64,000 nt of DNA from NCBI RefSeq assembly GCF_003600645.1, contig NZ_CP032482.1, positions 3,348,001 through 3,412,000 on the forward strand, written 5' to 3'. The notes beneath the pieces were generated by a model. The model had not been told where the DNA came from, searched no databases, and saw only the letters and a list, made by a program, of their open reading frames with translations. This DNA is from Yersinia rochesterensis. Its GTDB lineage: Bacteria > Pseudomonadota > Gammaproteobacteria > Enterobacterales > Enterobacteriaceae. Every line of letters begins with the position of its first letter. Position 1 is the stretch's first letter. The position numbers and the translations under genes were made by a program. Of this stretch, positions 1 to 9,240 are shown one piece after another.

Positions 1-1236
1 TATCGCCAGGAAGAGCAGATGTCCACCATCTAACACCGGTAACGGGAACAAATTGATAATGCCCAAGTTGACACTGATAAGTGCCAAAAACATCAGGTAA
101 TACACCAACCCGTACTCAGCTGAAACCCCAGCACCTTGTGCAATAGATATCGGGCCACTCAAGTTATTCAGCTTAACATCACCAGTAATCAGTTTACCCA
201 ACATGCTTACCGTCAAATGCATCAACTGCCAGGTTTTATCCCCAGCTTGGTAGAGTGCGGTGAACGGGCCATATTGGCGAATCGTTTTATATTCATCCGG
301 AAGCGGTATAACTTTCGGCACTACACCCGCAAAACCTTCACTGCGGTTTTCTCCAACCGATTTTGTATCTGGTATCAAGGTTAAAGACAAGGGGGTACCA
401 CCCCTTTCAATATCTAACACCAGCGCTTTACCGGGGTTATCTCGAACTTGTAAAACAAATGATTGCCAACGATCCAGCAACTGGCCGTTAACTTTAACTA
501 TCCTATCCCCTGCTTGTAAACCCGCCTTTTGTGCCGCTGACCCTGGTTGGACTTCTGCCAAGACGGATTCAATCTGCGGGCCACGCGGAATAATGCCTAA
601 CGCAACCACGGGATCTTGTTTATCTGGCTCAAATTGCCACTGACGCAAATCCAAGGTCTTTTGCACCACGTTAGCAGAGCCAAATGGAGCAACACCGACT
701 TGTGCTTGCTTATCGCCAATTTTACTGATTAAAGCCAAACGAACAGAATCCCAATCAGGCGTTTCGATGCCATCTACAGACTTAAGTTCCATTCCTGGAG
801 AAATATTGGCTTGCGCAGCAATGGATTGTGGCGAAATATCACCCACAACCGGACGCACACTTGGCACGCCAATGATAAACACCAGCCAGTAAGCAATGAT
901 AGCAAAAAGGAAGTTAGCAATAGGGCCCGCGCTGACGATTGCCGCACGTTGTAAAATGGTTTTATTGTTAAAAGATTGATGGCGGAGCTCCGGAGCAACA
1001 GCCTCTACGCGCTCATCCAACATTTTAACGTAGCCACCCAATGGGATGAGGGCGATAACATACTCGGTTCCCTGACGATCAGTTCTACGCCATAACGCTT
1101 TACCAAAACCAATCGAAAAGCGTTCGACACGGACACCACAGCGCCGTGCCACCCAAAAGTGGCCAAACTCATGCACTGTAATTAAGATCCCCAGTGCGAT
1201 AATAAACGCGGCCAGGCTCCAGAGTATGCTCATCAT
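1..1236 (-). CDS. rseP: RseP, site-2 intramembrane zinc metalloprotease (C-terminus beyond window)
   Basis: Inner-membrane regulated-intramembrane-proteolysis protease that cuts the anti-sigma factor RseA after DegS, releasing sigma-E, and clears remnant signal peptides. The minus-strand reading frame is open from an ATG at 1236 to the window edge, 412 codons of an expected ~450. The zinc motif HEFGH lies at about residues 22-26 inside the first membrane segment. Two PDZ regions follow, and the second metal-binding motif LDGGH is close to the truncated end. Two consecutive ATGs (1236 and 1233) could start translation; the N-terminus MMSILWSL aligns with the family from the first. It lies 28 bp after cdsA in the uppS-cdsA-rseP run, so envelope biogenesis and envelope stress share a transcript. 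Seen directly: frame and motifs. Function is from family knowledge. Confidence 0.95.
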   Translation of the reverse strand, partial: MMSILWSLAAFIIALGILITVHEFGHFWVARRCGVRVERFSIGFGKALWRRTDRQGTEYVIALIPLGGYVKMLDERVEAVAPELRHQSFNNKTILQRAAIVSAGPIANFLFAIIAYWLVFIIGVPSVRPVVGDISPQSIAAQANISPGMELKSVDGIETPDWDSVRLALISKIGDKQAQVGVAPFGSANVVQKTLDLRQWQFEPDKQDPVVALGIIPRGPQIESVLAEVQPGSAAQKAGLQAGDRIVKVNGQLLDRWQSFVLQVRDNPGKALVLDIERGGTPLSLTLIPDTKSVGENRSEGFAGVVPKVIPLPDEYKTIRQYGPFTALYQAGDKTWQLMHLTVSMLGKLITGDVKLNNLSGPISIAQGAGVSAEYGLVYYLMFLALISVNLGIINLFPLPVLDGGHLLFLAI

Positions 1237-1264
1237 ATTCCCTAAACTCCCCGTCAGTGACGGA

Positions 1265-2113
1265 TTAAAACACTAACAGCATTAAGCAGGCAAATACCGG
1301 CACAGCTGCGGTCAGGCTATCGATACGATCCAGTATCCCACCATGACCAGGAATCAAATGACCACTGTCTTTGATTCCCGCTTCACGTTTAAACATACTT
1401 TCGGTCAAATCGCCGAGTACCGAGGCCAATGCAGCGACCACGGAACAGATTAACAGTTTTTCGGGGATGATATCCAATGGAGCATATCGACCAAACAACC
1501 ATGATATCAGAGCTGATGTCAGTAAACCGCCAATTAATCCTTCCCACGTTTTACCCGGTGAGACTTTAGGCGCTAATTTATGTTTACCGAACAATTTACC
1601 GAACATGTAGGCGCCAGAATCAGCTCCCCACACCAGCAGCATCACATAAAGCAGCCACCAAGCACCAATATTATGGTCCAGCTCGTAGCCATACTGGCGT
1701 AGTGCGACCATTCCCCAGAAGAATGGGACAATGGTCAGGATGCCGAAAACTATACGCAACAGACGTGAATCGCGCCAAAATACCGCAGAGCGTGGGTAAG
1801 TAAGCACCAACAGCAATGCAGCGATCCACCAGCCTATAGAAAGCCAGAGAGGCACGCTCACTTGTGGAAGATGAGCTGAATGTTGGTAGGCCGGGAGGCT
1901 AAGCAACATTGAGACCAGTAAAAAACCACACAGTATGGCTAGCCAAATACGCTGAGAACGACTGGCAAACCCGGCTAATTGCCCCCATTCCCAAGCGGCA
2001 AGCATGCTGACAACAAGAGTGACAATAGCAAAACCAACCGGCGGAAGCAGGAACAGTGCACTAATGACAACCGGAATCAAGATTAAAGCAGTTATGAGAC
2101 GATACTTCAGCAA
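1265..2113 (-). CDS. cdsA: CdsA, phosphatidate cytidylyltransferase
   Basis: Converts phosphatidic acid and CTP to CDP-diacylglycerol, the precursor of all phospholipids, in the inner membrane. The 282-residue product is made of about eight hydrophobic segments. It ends with the family signature near residues 238-267, readable as [13 protein letters not shown] followed by [11 protein letters not shown]. The start codon is TTG (2113-2111) preceded by an AGGGGGAAC ribosome-binding site; the first residues MLKYRLI match the E. coli protein, which supports this rare start. It lies 9 bp after uppS and 28 bp before rseP, so the three are probably co-transcribed. Length is close to the E. coli 285 residues. 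Confidence 0.97.
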   Translation of the reverse strand: MLKYRLITALILIPVVISALFLLPPVGFAIVTLVVSMLAAWEWGQLAGFASRSQRIWLAILCGFLLVSMLLSLPAYQHSAHLPQVSVPLWLSIGWWIAALLLVLTYPRSAVFWRDSRLLRIVFGILTIVPFFWGMVALRQYGYELDHNIGAWWLLYVMLLVWGADSGAYMFGKLFGKHKLAPKVSPGKTWEGLIGGLLTSALISWLFGRYAPLDIIPEKLLICSVVAALASVLGDLTESMFKREAGIKDSGHLIPGHGGILDRIDSLTAAVPVFACLMLLVF

Positions 2114-2122
2114 AAGTTCCCC

Positions 2123-2881
2123 CTAGGATGCAGTTGCATCGATAGGTGTAGTTCCCCCGAAGCGACGCTCGCGTTGTGCAAATGCATTCAGCGCACCTTC
2201 AAAGACATGTTCATCAAAATCAGGCCAGAGTACATCAGTAAAGTAAAGTTCAGCATAGGCGATTTGCCACAACAAGAAATTACTGATGCGATGTTCACCA
2301 CCGGTTCTGATCACTAAATCTACCTCAGATTGCTCATGCAGGCAGATATGCGAATTTAGCGATTCTTCACAAATATCTGTGGGTTGCAATTCCCCTCGCT
2401 GTACCTGCTCAGCTAAGTGACGCACTCCCTGAATAATATCCCAACGGCCACCATAGTTGGCAGCAATGTTAAGTCTCAGACCGTCATTATTTGCCGTTAA
2501 CTCTTCTGAGCGACGGATCCGTTTCTGCAAACGTTCACTAAAGCGACTGATATCACCAATGACCGATAACCGAACCTTATGTTTATGCAGACTTTTTACT
2601 TCGCTGTCCAGCGCATGAACAAAAAGTTCCATTAATGCGGTGACTTCTTGAGCAGGGCGGTTCCAGTTTTCACTGCTAAAAGCATAAAGCGTGAGCGCAT
2701 CCAACTGATGAGTAGCAGCAAAACTGACCGCTCTGCGAACTGATTTCACTCCCGCTTTGTGACCGAAAACCCTTAATTTACCCTGTTTTTTTGCCCAACG
2801 CCCATTGCCATCCATAATGATAGCAACATGGCGAGGGGTTAGGGGGGACAAGTTAGCCCTATCTTCATTTACAGACGACAT
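2123..2881 (-). CDS. uppS: UppS/IspU, undecaprenyl diphosphate synthase
   Basis: Cytosolic cis-prenyltransferase that adds eight isopentenyl units to farnesyl diphosphate, making the C55 carrier lipid for peptidoglycan and O-antigen. The 252-residue sequence carries the catalytic IIMDGNGRWA block with Asp24 near the N-terminus. The C-terminal substrate-binding block RTGGEHRISNFLLWQ is followed by YAELYF. It is the first gene of the uppS-cdsA-rseP cluster. It is separated from dxr, another isoprenoid gene upstream, by a 225-bp gap holding a terminator-like hairpin. Residues before RHVAIIMDG are poorly conserved in the family, so the start is supported mainly by the ATG at 2881 and a GAGGAAATGAG stretch upstream. 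Confidence 0.97.
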   Translation of the reverse strand: MSSVNEDRANLSPLTPRHVAIIMDGNGRWAKKQGKLRVFGHKAGVKSVRRAVSFAATHQLDALTLYAFSSENWNRPAQEVTALMELFVHALDSEVKSLHKHKVRLSVIGDISRFSERLQKRIRRSEELTANNDGLRLNIAANYGGRWDIIQGVRHLAEQVQRGELQPTDICEESLNSHICLHEQSEVDLVIRTGGEHRISNFLLWQIAYAELYFTDVLWPDFDEHVFEGALNAFAQRERRFGGTTPIDATAS

Positions 2882-2943
2882 AATGCGAACTCATTTCCTC
2901 AATAAATCAATTGTTCATCCCGAACATTAGGCAGCAAGCGCAC

Positions 2944-2972
2944 AAAAAAAGCCGTGTACCAAGTCACGGCTT
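2944..2972 (-). terminator. Rho-independent terminator after dxr
   Basis: An 8-bp stem AAGCCGTG/CACGGCTT (2949-2956 with 2965-2972) with an 8-nt loop is followed on the minus strand by a run of seven T (2950-2944). It sits between the dxr stop and uppS, so uppS probably has its own promoter or relies on readthrough. Confidence 0.85.
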
Positions 2973-3106
2973 CTTCAGTGACAGCCAAAATAGACGGTTT
3001 AAATACCTATTGGGCCATTAATCAACAGTCTATCTACCCATTGACGGTGCAGACTATATCATCTCAGCCTTATCCTAACAAATTCCCACATTAGCCAAGG
3101 AGGCTT

Positions 3107-4303
3107 TTAATTATTCAATTTCGCTATTACTTGAACAGCCATATCGCGGGCTTTACGGTCAATCACCAACACCTCATCCACACTGGCTGGCTCTGGTAAT
3201 GATAACTGCTCCACAACAGTACGATTAATCACTGCAATATCAGTGAAACGAATTTGCGAATCCAAGAACGCCATGACAGAAACTTCGTTGGCTGCATTCA
3301 GGGCGGTAGTGGCGGCTTGCCCTGTATTTGATGCATCGATAGCCAATTTCAAGCACGGATAACGCTGATAATCTGGCTCCGCAAAAGTCAGCTCGCGTAT
3401 CTTGCAGAAATCCAGTGGTGCCACACCTGAACTCACCCGCATTGGATAAGCCATCGCATGTGCAATCGGTGTTCGCATATCTGGCGTCCCCATCTGTGCC
3501 AATACGCTACCATCATGGTAGCGCACCATTGAATGAATGACAGATTGAGGATGTAAAATAACTTCCACCTGTTCTGCGCTAGCATTAAATAACCACCGCG
3601 CTTCGATATACTCCAGCCCTTTGTTCATCATTGTCGCTGAGTCGACCGAAATCTTGCGCCCCATAGACCAGTTTGGATGGGCACAAGCTTGGTCCGGGGT
3701 GACATCTGCAAACTGTGCTAATGGCGTTTCACGCAGTGGGCCACCAGAGCCCGTTAAGATGATGCGGGAAACACCATTCTCACTCAGTGAAGAATAGCCT
3801 AATTGAGACTGAATTTTTTCAGGTAAACTCTGAAAAATAGCATTATGTTCGCTGTCGATGGGTAGCAGTTGTGCACGACTGTGCTTCACTTCATCCATAA
3901 AGAGCTTGCCACAAGTAATTAGTGACTCTTTGTTGGCCAGTAATACTTGTTTGCCTGCGCGGATAGCCGCCAGTGTTGACGGTAAACCTGCGACGCCGAC
4001 AATCGCCGCCATCACCTGATCAACATCGCCTATAGCCGCCACCTCACACGCGGCTTTTTCGCCGGAGTAAACTTCTGTTCTTGAACCGTTTTCTGCCAAC
4101 AACCGGCGCAATGCTTTAGCCGAAGTTTCATCGGACATAGCGGCATAACGGGGAGCGAATTCGAGACATTGTTGGGCCATCTGATCAACATTGCGACCAG
4201 CAACCAATGCGGTGATTTTGAATAATTCGGGATTAGCGCGCACAACACCCAGAGTGCTGTTGCCGATGGAACCTGTAGAACCAAGAATAGTCAGTTGCTT
4301 CAT
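3107..4303 (-). CDS. dxr: Dxr/IspC, 1-deoxy-D-xylulose 5-phosphate reductoisomerase
   Basis: Rearranges and reduces DXP to 2-C-methyl-D-erythritol 4-phosphate with NADPH, the committed step of the non-mevalonate isoprenoid pathway. The 398-residue product has the N-terminal nucleotide-binding motif LGSTGSIG (residues 6-13). It also has metal-ligand block DSEHNA, the flexible loop block [20 protein letters not shown], and NAANE near the C-terminus. The frame extends upstream to 4339, but that part lies inside an ERIC repeat. MKQLTILG at 4303 matches the family start and length, so I chose it. The site upstream is weak in Shine-Dalgarno character. A terminator follows at 2944-2972. Confidence 0.97.
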   Translation of the reverse strand: MKQLTILGSTGSIGNSTLGVVRANPELFKITALVAGRNVDQMAQQCLEFAPRYAAMSDETSAKALRRLLAENGSRTEVYSGEKAACEVAAIGDVDQVMAAIVGVAGLPSTLAAIRAGKQVLLANKESLITCGKLFMDEVKHSRAQLLPIDSEHNAIFQSLPEKIQSQLGYSSLSENGVSRIILTGSGGPLRETPLAQFADVTPDQACAHPNWSMGRKISVDSATMMNKGLEYIEARWLFNASAEQVEVILHPQSVIHSMVRYHDGSVLAQMGTPDMRTPIAHAMAYPMRVSSGVAPLDFCKIRELTFAEPDYQRYPCLKLAIDASNTGQAATTALNAANEVSVMAFLDSQIRFTDIAVINRTVVEQLSLPEPASVDEVLVIDRKARDMAVQVIAKLNN

Positions 4304-4327
4304 GAGAGTGCTCTGAATAACTGTGTT

Positions 4328-4453
4328 TATACCCGTCATACTTCAAGCTGTATGTACGTTGGCTGCTTTGTTCACCCCAGCCACTTACCGGTGTAAGTTC
4401 TTGGGGATTAGCTCAATAGCCGCCTTCCTGCAACTCAAATTATTTAGGGTATT
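4328..4453. repeat. ERIC element, full length (126 bp)
   Basis: The element begins TATACCCGTCATACTTCAAG and ends with ATTTAGGGTAT, the two conserved ends of the enterobacterial repetitive intergenic consensus palindrome, 126 bp apart. It lies between frr and dxr, 24 bp upstream of the dxr start, so it is probably transcribed as part of the dxr 5' region. ERIC elements are non-coding and can fold into long hairpins in mRNA. Confidence 0.93.
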
Positions 4454-4495
4454 ATGATAGGCGCGGCATCAATCTAACAAAATATTGAACCCGCT

Positions 4496-4526
4496 AAAAC
4501 AAAGCGCCAACTAAGCGGCGCTTTGT
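4496..4526 (-). terminator. Terminator after frr
   Basis: A perfect 10-bp stem ACAAAGCGCC/GGCGCTTTGT (4499-4508 with 4517-4526) with an 8-nt loop is followed on the minus strand by four T. It lies 16 bp after the frr stop. Confidence 0.85.
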
Positions 4527-4541
4527 CATTGCGAGTGAGGA

Positions 4542-5099
4542 TTAGAAATCCATCAACTCGGTTTCTTTAGCAGCCAACGCAGCATCAACTTTCTTGATAA
4601 AGGCATCGGTCAGTTTTTGAATGTCTTCCTGAGAGCGGCGATCTTCATCTTCGCTGATCTCTTTATCTTTCAACAAAGCTTTTACTTTATCATTAGCATC
4701 ACGGCGCACGTTACGAATAGAAACGCGGCCCTGCTCGGCTTCTGCACGAACAACTTTGATTAAGTCTTTACGGCGTTCTTCTGTCAATGCTGGCAGTGGA
4801 ACACGGATAACGGTGCCCGCAGAAGAAGGGTTTAGGCCTAAATCAGAGGTCATGATCGCTTTTTCAACTGCGGCACTGAGGCTGCGGTCAAAAACAGTCA
4901 AAGCCAAAGTCCGGGAGTCTTCAACGACGATGTTAGCCAACTGGCGCAATGGCGTTGCAGTGCCATAATACTCAACCTGGATGCCATCAAGAATACTTGG
5001 AGAAGCGCGGCCGGTGCGGATCTTACTGATGTGATTCTGGAATGCTTCTAAGCATTTTTCCATACGCACTTCGGTATCTTTTCTAATTTCGTTAATCAC
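4542..5099 (-). CDS. frr: Frr, ribosome recycling factor
   Basis: Acts with EF-G in the cytosol to split post-termination ribosomes. The 185-residue product equals the E. coli length and is highly similar throughout. It has the conserved [10 protein letters not shown] segment near residue 30, the segment VEDSRTL, and a C-terminal helix rich in charged residues ([10 protein letters not shown], then SEDEDRRSQ). The start is a GTG at 5099, giving (M)INEIRKD, which aligns with the family; AAGG lies about 10 nt upstream. The frame is open further upstream but without homology. It is flanked by pyrH and a terminator, in the classical rpsB-tsf-pyrH-frr order. Confidence 0.97.
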   Translation of the reverse strand: MINEIRKDTEVRMEKCLEAFQNHISKIRTGRASPSILDGIQVEYYGTATPLRQLANIVVEDSRTLALTVFDRSLSAAVEKAIMTSDLGLNPSSAGTVIRVPLPALTEERRKDLIKVVRAEAEQGRVSIRNVRRDANDKVKALLKDKEISEDEDRRSQEDIQKLTDAFIKKVDAALAAKETELMDF

Positions 5100-5215
5100 G
5101 TTGTGAACCCTTGAAAACTGGTTACTTGGCAGGCCATACCTTGAGTATAGCCAGTGAATATACAAACCAACAGTTGCTGGCGTAGGAGCAGCCCCTCGAT
5201 AACACGGGCAGTCGC

Positions 5216-5962
5216 TTATTTAACTGTCGGTATCACTTCTTTAGTGATCAATGTCCCTTCGTTCTCACCCATCACCACACGGCGCAGAGCGCCAGGCTTA
5301 TTCATGTTGAAGACACGAATTGGCAGGTTGTGGTCACGGGCCAAAGTGAAGGCCGCCAGATCCATAACTTTCAGCTCTCGCTCTAAAACGTCCTGATAGG
5401 TTAACTGTTCGTACAGTGTTGCATCAGGATTTTTCACCGGATCTGCGGAGTACACCCCATCGACTTTTGTTGCTTTTAACACAACATCAGCTTCAATCTC
5501 GATGCCACGCAGACAAGCTGCGGAGTCTGTAGTGAAAAATGGGTTGCCGGTACCCGCAGCAAAAATGACTACGCGGTTGTGGCGCAGCAGGCTGATTGCT
5601 TCGGCCCAGCTGTAATTATCACACACACCATTAAGTGGAATAGCAGACATCAGGCGGGCGTTCACATAGGCACGGTGCAGTGCATCTCGCATTGCCAGGC
5701 CGTTCATTACGGTAGCCAGCATTCCCATGTGGTCGCCCACTACGCGGTTCATCCCAGCTTGTGCCAAACCGGCACCGCGGAACAAGTTACCGCCGCCAAT
5801 CACCACACCGACTTGAATGCCCAATTCGACCAGCTCTTTAACTTCTTGAGCCATGCGATCCAAAACGCTTGCGTCGATACCAAAACCTTCTGCGCCTTGC
5901 AGGGCTTCGCCACTAAGCTTAAGCAGGATACGCTGATATACGGGTTTTGCATTGGTTGCCAT
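5216..5962 (-). CDS. pyrH: PyrH, UMP kinase
   Basis: Phosphorylates UMP to UDP with ATP. It belongs to the amino-acid-kinase fold, is hexameric, and is activated by GTP and inhibited by UTP. The 248-residue product starts [20 protein letters not shown], with the phosphate-binding KLSGEALQG motif at about residues 15-23. It continues with [10 protein letters not shown] and the acceptor-binding [11 protein letters not shown]. It is about seven residues longer than E. coli PyrH at the C-terminus ([10 protein letters not shown]). It lies between tsf and frr. The tsf-pyrH gap holds an ERIC and a terminator, so pyrH probably has its own promoter within 5963-6056. Confidence 0.97.
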   Translation of the reverse strand: MATNAKPVYQRILLKLSGEALQGAEGFGIDASVLDRMAQEVKELVELGIQVGVVIGGGNLFRGAGLAQAGMNRVVGDHMGMLATVMNGLAMRDALHRAYVNARLMSAIPLNGVCDNYSWAEAISLLRHNRVVIFAAGTGNPFFTTDSAACLRGIEIEADVVLKATKVDGVYSADPVKNPDATLYEQLTYQDVLERELKVMDLAAFTLARDHNLPIRVFNMNKPGALRRVVMGENEGTLITKEVIPTVK

Positions 5963-6056
5963 GGTGTTCTGTCCTAAGCAGCAGTAATAATATTGGGGAC
6001 TTGACCGTCAGGATTTCAAGGCAATATTGGGCGTTGAAAACTGACTAGCCTAAGCT

Positions 6057-6182
6057 TATACCCTCAATAATTCGAGTGACAGGAAGACGACAACTGAGTG
6101 AATCCTCAGGAGCCGACATAAGTCAGTGACTGAGGTGAACAAAAGCAGTCAACGCACCTGTAGCTTGAAGTATGACGGGTAT
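6057..6182. repeat. ERIC element, full length (126 bp)
   Basis: It begins TATACCCTCAATAATTCGAG and ends GAAGTATGACGGGTAT, 126 bp in total, in the opposite orientation to the copy at 4328-4453. The middle carries the typical arms around AATCCTCAGGAGC and GACTGAGGTGAAC. It lies between pyrH and tsf, immediately downstream of the tsf terminator hairpin on the minus strand. Confidence 0.93.
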
Positions 6183-6191
6183 CGAGTGGAT

Positions 6192-6218
6192 AAAATGGAA
6201 CCGCCTGGTGGCGGCCCC
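6192..6218 (-). terminator. Terminator after tsf
   Basis: On the minus strand a 9-bp stem (6210-6218 with 6197-6205, including G-U pairs) closes a 4-nt loop and is followed by ATTTTA. It lies 11 bp after the tsf stop and marks the end of the rpsB-tsf unit. Confidence 0.8.
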
Positions 6219-6228
6219 ATTTTTAGCA

Positions 6229-7086
6229 TTAAGACTGTTTGCTCATTGCTGCAACTTCAGCAGCAAAGTCAGTCTCAACTTTCTCAATGCCTTCGCCCAC
6301 TTCGAAGCGGATGAAGTTTACAACGTCAGCTTTGTGCTCTTTCAACAGATCGCCAACAGTTTTGCTTGGGTCCATAACGAAGTTCTGACCAGTCAGAGAA
6401 ACTTCGCCGGTGAACTTACGCATACGGCCTTCAACCATCTTCTCAGCAATTTCACGCGGTTTACCGGATTCGATAGCGATATCCAACTGGATTTGGTGCT
6501 CGCGAGCAACAACTTCAGCAGGAACATCTTCTGGCTTAACGTATTCAGGCTTGCTTGCAGCGATGTGCATAGCAATGTGCTTAACCAGCTCTTCATCAGC
6601 GCCAGTTGCCGCAACCAGAACACCGATACGTGCACCGTGCAGATAAGTACCCAGAACATCGCCTTCCAGAACAGCAACACGACGAATGTTGATGTTCTCA
6701 CCGATTTTAGCCACCAGGTTAGCGCGTTGCTCTTCGTACTTAGCTTTCAGAACGTCGATATCAGCGATTTTGTCAGCCAAAGCTGCGTTGATAACTTCTT
6801 CGCCGAATGCTTTGAAGCCAGCATCTTTAGCAACGAAGTCAGTTTCGCAGTTCAGTTCCAGAATCACACCGAATTTGCCGTCGGCTGAAATTTTAGCCAG
6901 GATAATACCTTCAGCAGCGATACGGCCTGCTTTCTTGGCAGCTTTAGCCTGACCAGATTTACGCATATTGTCGATGGCAAGCTCGATGTCGCCGTTAGCT
7001 TCAACCAACGCCTTTTTACATTCCATCATGCCTGCAGCAGTACGCTCACGCAGTTCTTTTACCAAAGCAGCGGTAATAGCAACCAT
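6229..7086 (-). CDS. tsf: Tsf, elongation factor Ts
   Basis: Guanine-nucleotide exchange factor for EF-Tu. The 285-residue product has an N-terminal UBA-like domain ([19 protein letters not shown]) and the strongly conserved [12 protein letters not shown] motif that contacts EF-Tu near residue 80. The C-terminal dimerisation and coiled-coil region ends [19 protein letters not shown]. The start at 7086 is set by similarity and a GAGGAAA site. It is downstream of rpsB with a hairpin in the 128-bp gap, the classical two-gene operon. Confidence 0.98.
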   Translation of the reverse strand: MVAITAALVKELRERTAAGMMECKKALVEANGDIELAIDNMRKSGQAKAAKKAGRIAAEGIILAKISADGKFGVILELNCETDFVAKDAGFKAFGEEVINAALADKIADIDVLKAKYEEQRANLVAKIGENINIRRVAVLEGDVLGTYLHGARIGVLVAATGADEELVKHIAMHIAASKPEYVKPEDVPAEVVAREHQIQLDIAIESGKPREIAEKMVEGRMRKFTGEVSLTGQNFVMDPSKTVGDLLKEHKADVVNFIRFEVGEGIEKVETDFAAEVAAMSKQS

Positions 7087-7136
7087 TTCAATTTCCTCGG
7101 TTCTCTTGTGAAAACAAGATCTCACATTAGATACGC

Positions 7137-7160
7137 AAAGGGGGCCTATAAAAGGCCCCC
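7137..7160 (-). terminator. Hairpin between rpsB and tsf (attenuator or processing site)
   Basis: A perfect 7-bp GC-only stem GGGGGCC/GGCCCCC (7140-7146 with 7154-7160) with a 7-nt loop is followed on the minus strand by only three T. It lies inside the rpsB-tsf transcript, so partial termination or transcript processing is more likely than full termination. Confidence 0.55.
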
Positions 7161-7214
7161 TAACCAACATATTTCAATACCTGGTTAATAAGGGCTCACG
7201 ACGAGCCTGACTTA

Positions 7215-8191
<977 letters not shown>

Positions 8192-8197
8192 GCGCGC

Positions 8198-8227
8198 TTT
8201 ATACCATAAACAGCCACAACACACCAA
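8198..8227 (-). promoter_or_regulatory. rpsB promoter
   Basis: Read on the minus strand, -35 TTGGTG (8227-8222), an 18-bp spacer and -10 TATAAA (8203-8198), with TG one base before the -10 (extended -10). The GC-rich discriminator GCGCGCC that follows is typical of stringently controlled ribosomal promoters. Confidence 0.75.
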
Positions 8228-8386
8228 CTTTTGTTGTATTTAATGCCGTCACTACAAAGGAAAGTTTGGCAGCAAATTACAGGGCTGGTACCATTAGCAA
8301 CAGCTTTTTTAGGGTATATGATACTTACCTGCTTATTCATATCACGGCGGCTGGTTGATACTTACAGCCCCTACGGACACTTTTGC

Positions 8387-9178
8387 ATGGCAATCTCAAT
8401 CAAAACACCTGAAGATATTCAAAAAATGCGCGTTGCTGGCCGCTTGGCTGCTGAAGTGCTGGAAATCATTGAGCCTCACGTAAAACCAGGCGTCACCACC
8501 GGCGAGCTTGATCGTATTTGTCACGACCATATTACCAACAACCAGCAAGCGATTTCAGCTTGTCTTGGTTATCACGGTTTTCCGAAGTCAGTGTGTATTT
8601 CGGTCAATGAAGTTATCTGCCACGGCATTCCAAGTGACGACAAAGTCCTGAAAGATGGCGATATCGTGAACATCGACGTGACCGTGATTAAAGACGGCTT
8701 CCATGGCGACACGTCAAAAATGTTTATTGTCGGCAAACCAACCATCCTTGGTGAGCGTTTGTGCCGAGTGACCCAAGAAAGCCTGTATCTGGCTATCAAA
8801 ATGGTCAAACCGGGTATCCGTCTGCGCACCTTGGGTAAAGAAATTCAGAAGTTTGTAGAAGCAGAAAACTTCTCTGTCGTCCGTGAATATTGTGGCCACG
8901 GCATTGGTGAAGGTTTCCATGAAGAGCCACAAGTTCTGCACTACGACGCTGATGACGGTGGCGTTGTCCTGCAAGCGGGTATGGCTTTCACTATTGAACC
9001 TATGGTGAATGCGGGTGATTACCGCATCCGCACCATGAAAGACGGTTGGACAGTAAAAACTAAAGATCGCAGCTTGTCGGCGCAGTATGAGCATACTATT
9101 GTGGTAACTGATAACGGCTGCGAAATAATGACGTTGCGCAAGGATGACACCATCCCCAACATCATAACGCACGAGTAA
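8387..9178 (+). CDS. map: Map, type I methionine aminopeptidase
   Basis: Removes the initiator methionine from nascent proteins; cytosolic dinuclear metalloenzyme of the pita-bread fold. The 263-residue product preserves all E. coli active-site positions that I could count: His79, Asp97 and Asp108 in the blocks VICHGIP, IVNIDVTV and FHGDTSK. The conserved CGHGIG and FTIEPM blocks hold the remaining ligands. The start at 8387 gives MAISIKTPEDI, matching the family; the frame is open upstream but overlaps the rpsB promoter. It is divergent from rpsB, as in E. coli. A terminator follows immediately. Confidence 0.98.
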   Translation: MAISIKTPEDIQKMRVAGRLAAEVLEIIEPHVKPGVTTGELDRICHDHITNNQQAISACLGYHGFPKSVCISVNEVICHGIPSDDKVLKDGDIVNIDVTVIKDGFHGDTSKMFIVGKPTILGERLCRVTQESLYLAIKMVKPGIRLRTLGKEIQKFVEAENFSVVREYCGHGIGEGFHEEPQVLHYDADDGGVVLQAGMAFTIEPMVNAGDYRIRTMKDGWTVKTKDRSLSAQYEHTIVVTDNGCEIMTLRKDDTIPNIITHE

Positions 9179-9185
9179 TATGACA

Positions 9186-9208
9186 AGCCGGCATCCGCCG
9201 GCTTTTTT
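9186..9208 (+). terminator. Terminator after map
   Basis: Stem AGCCGGC/GCCGGCT (9186-9192 with 9197-9203), 4-nt loop, then a six-T run to 9208. It separates map from glnD, which starts 33 bp later. Confidence 0.88.
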
Positions 9209-9240
9209 ATGGGTTGCGTCTTTTTATCAACGGGGAATAT

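Noticed and set aside
6172..6888. Plus-strand open frame of 238 codons
   Set aside because: It is antisense to tsf, whose minus-strand frame is unmistakable; the ERIC provides its start.
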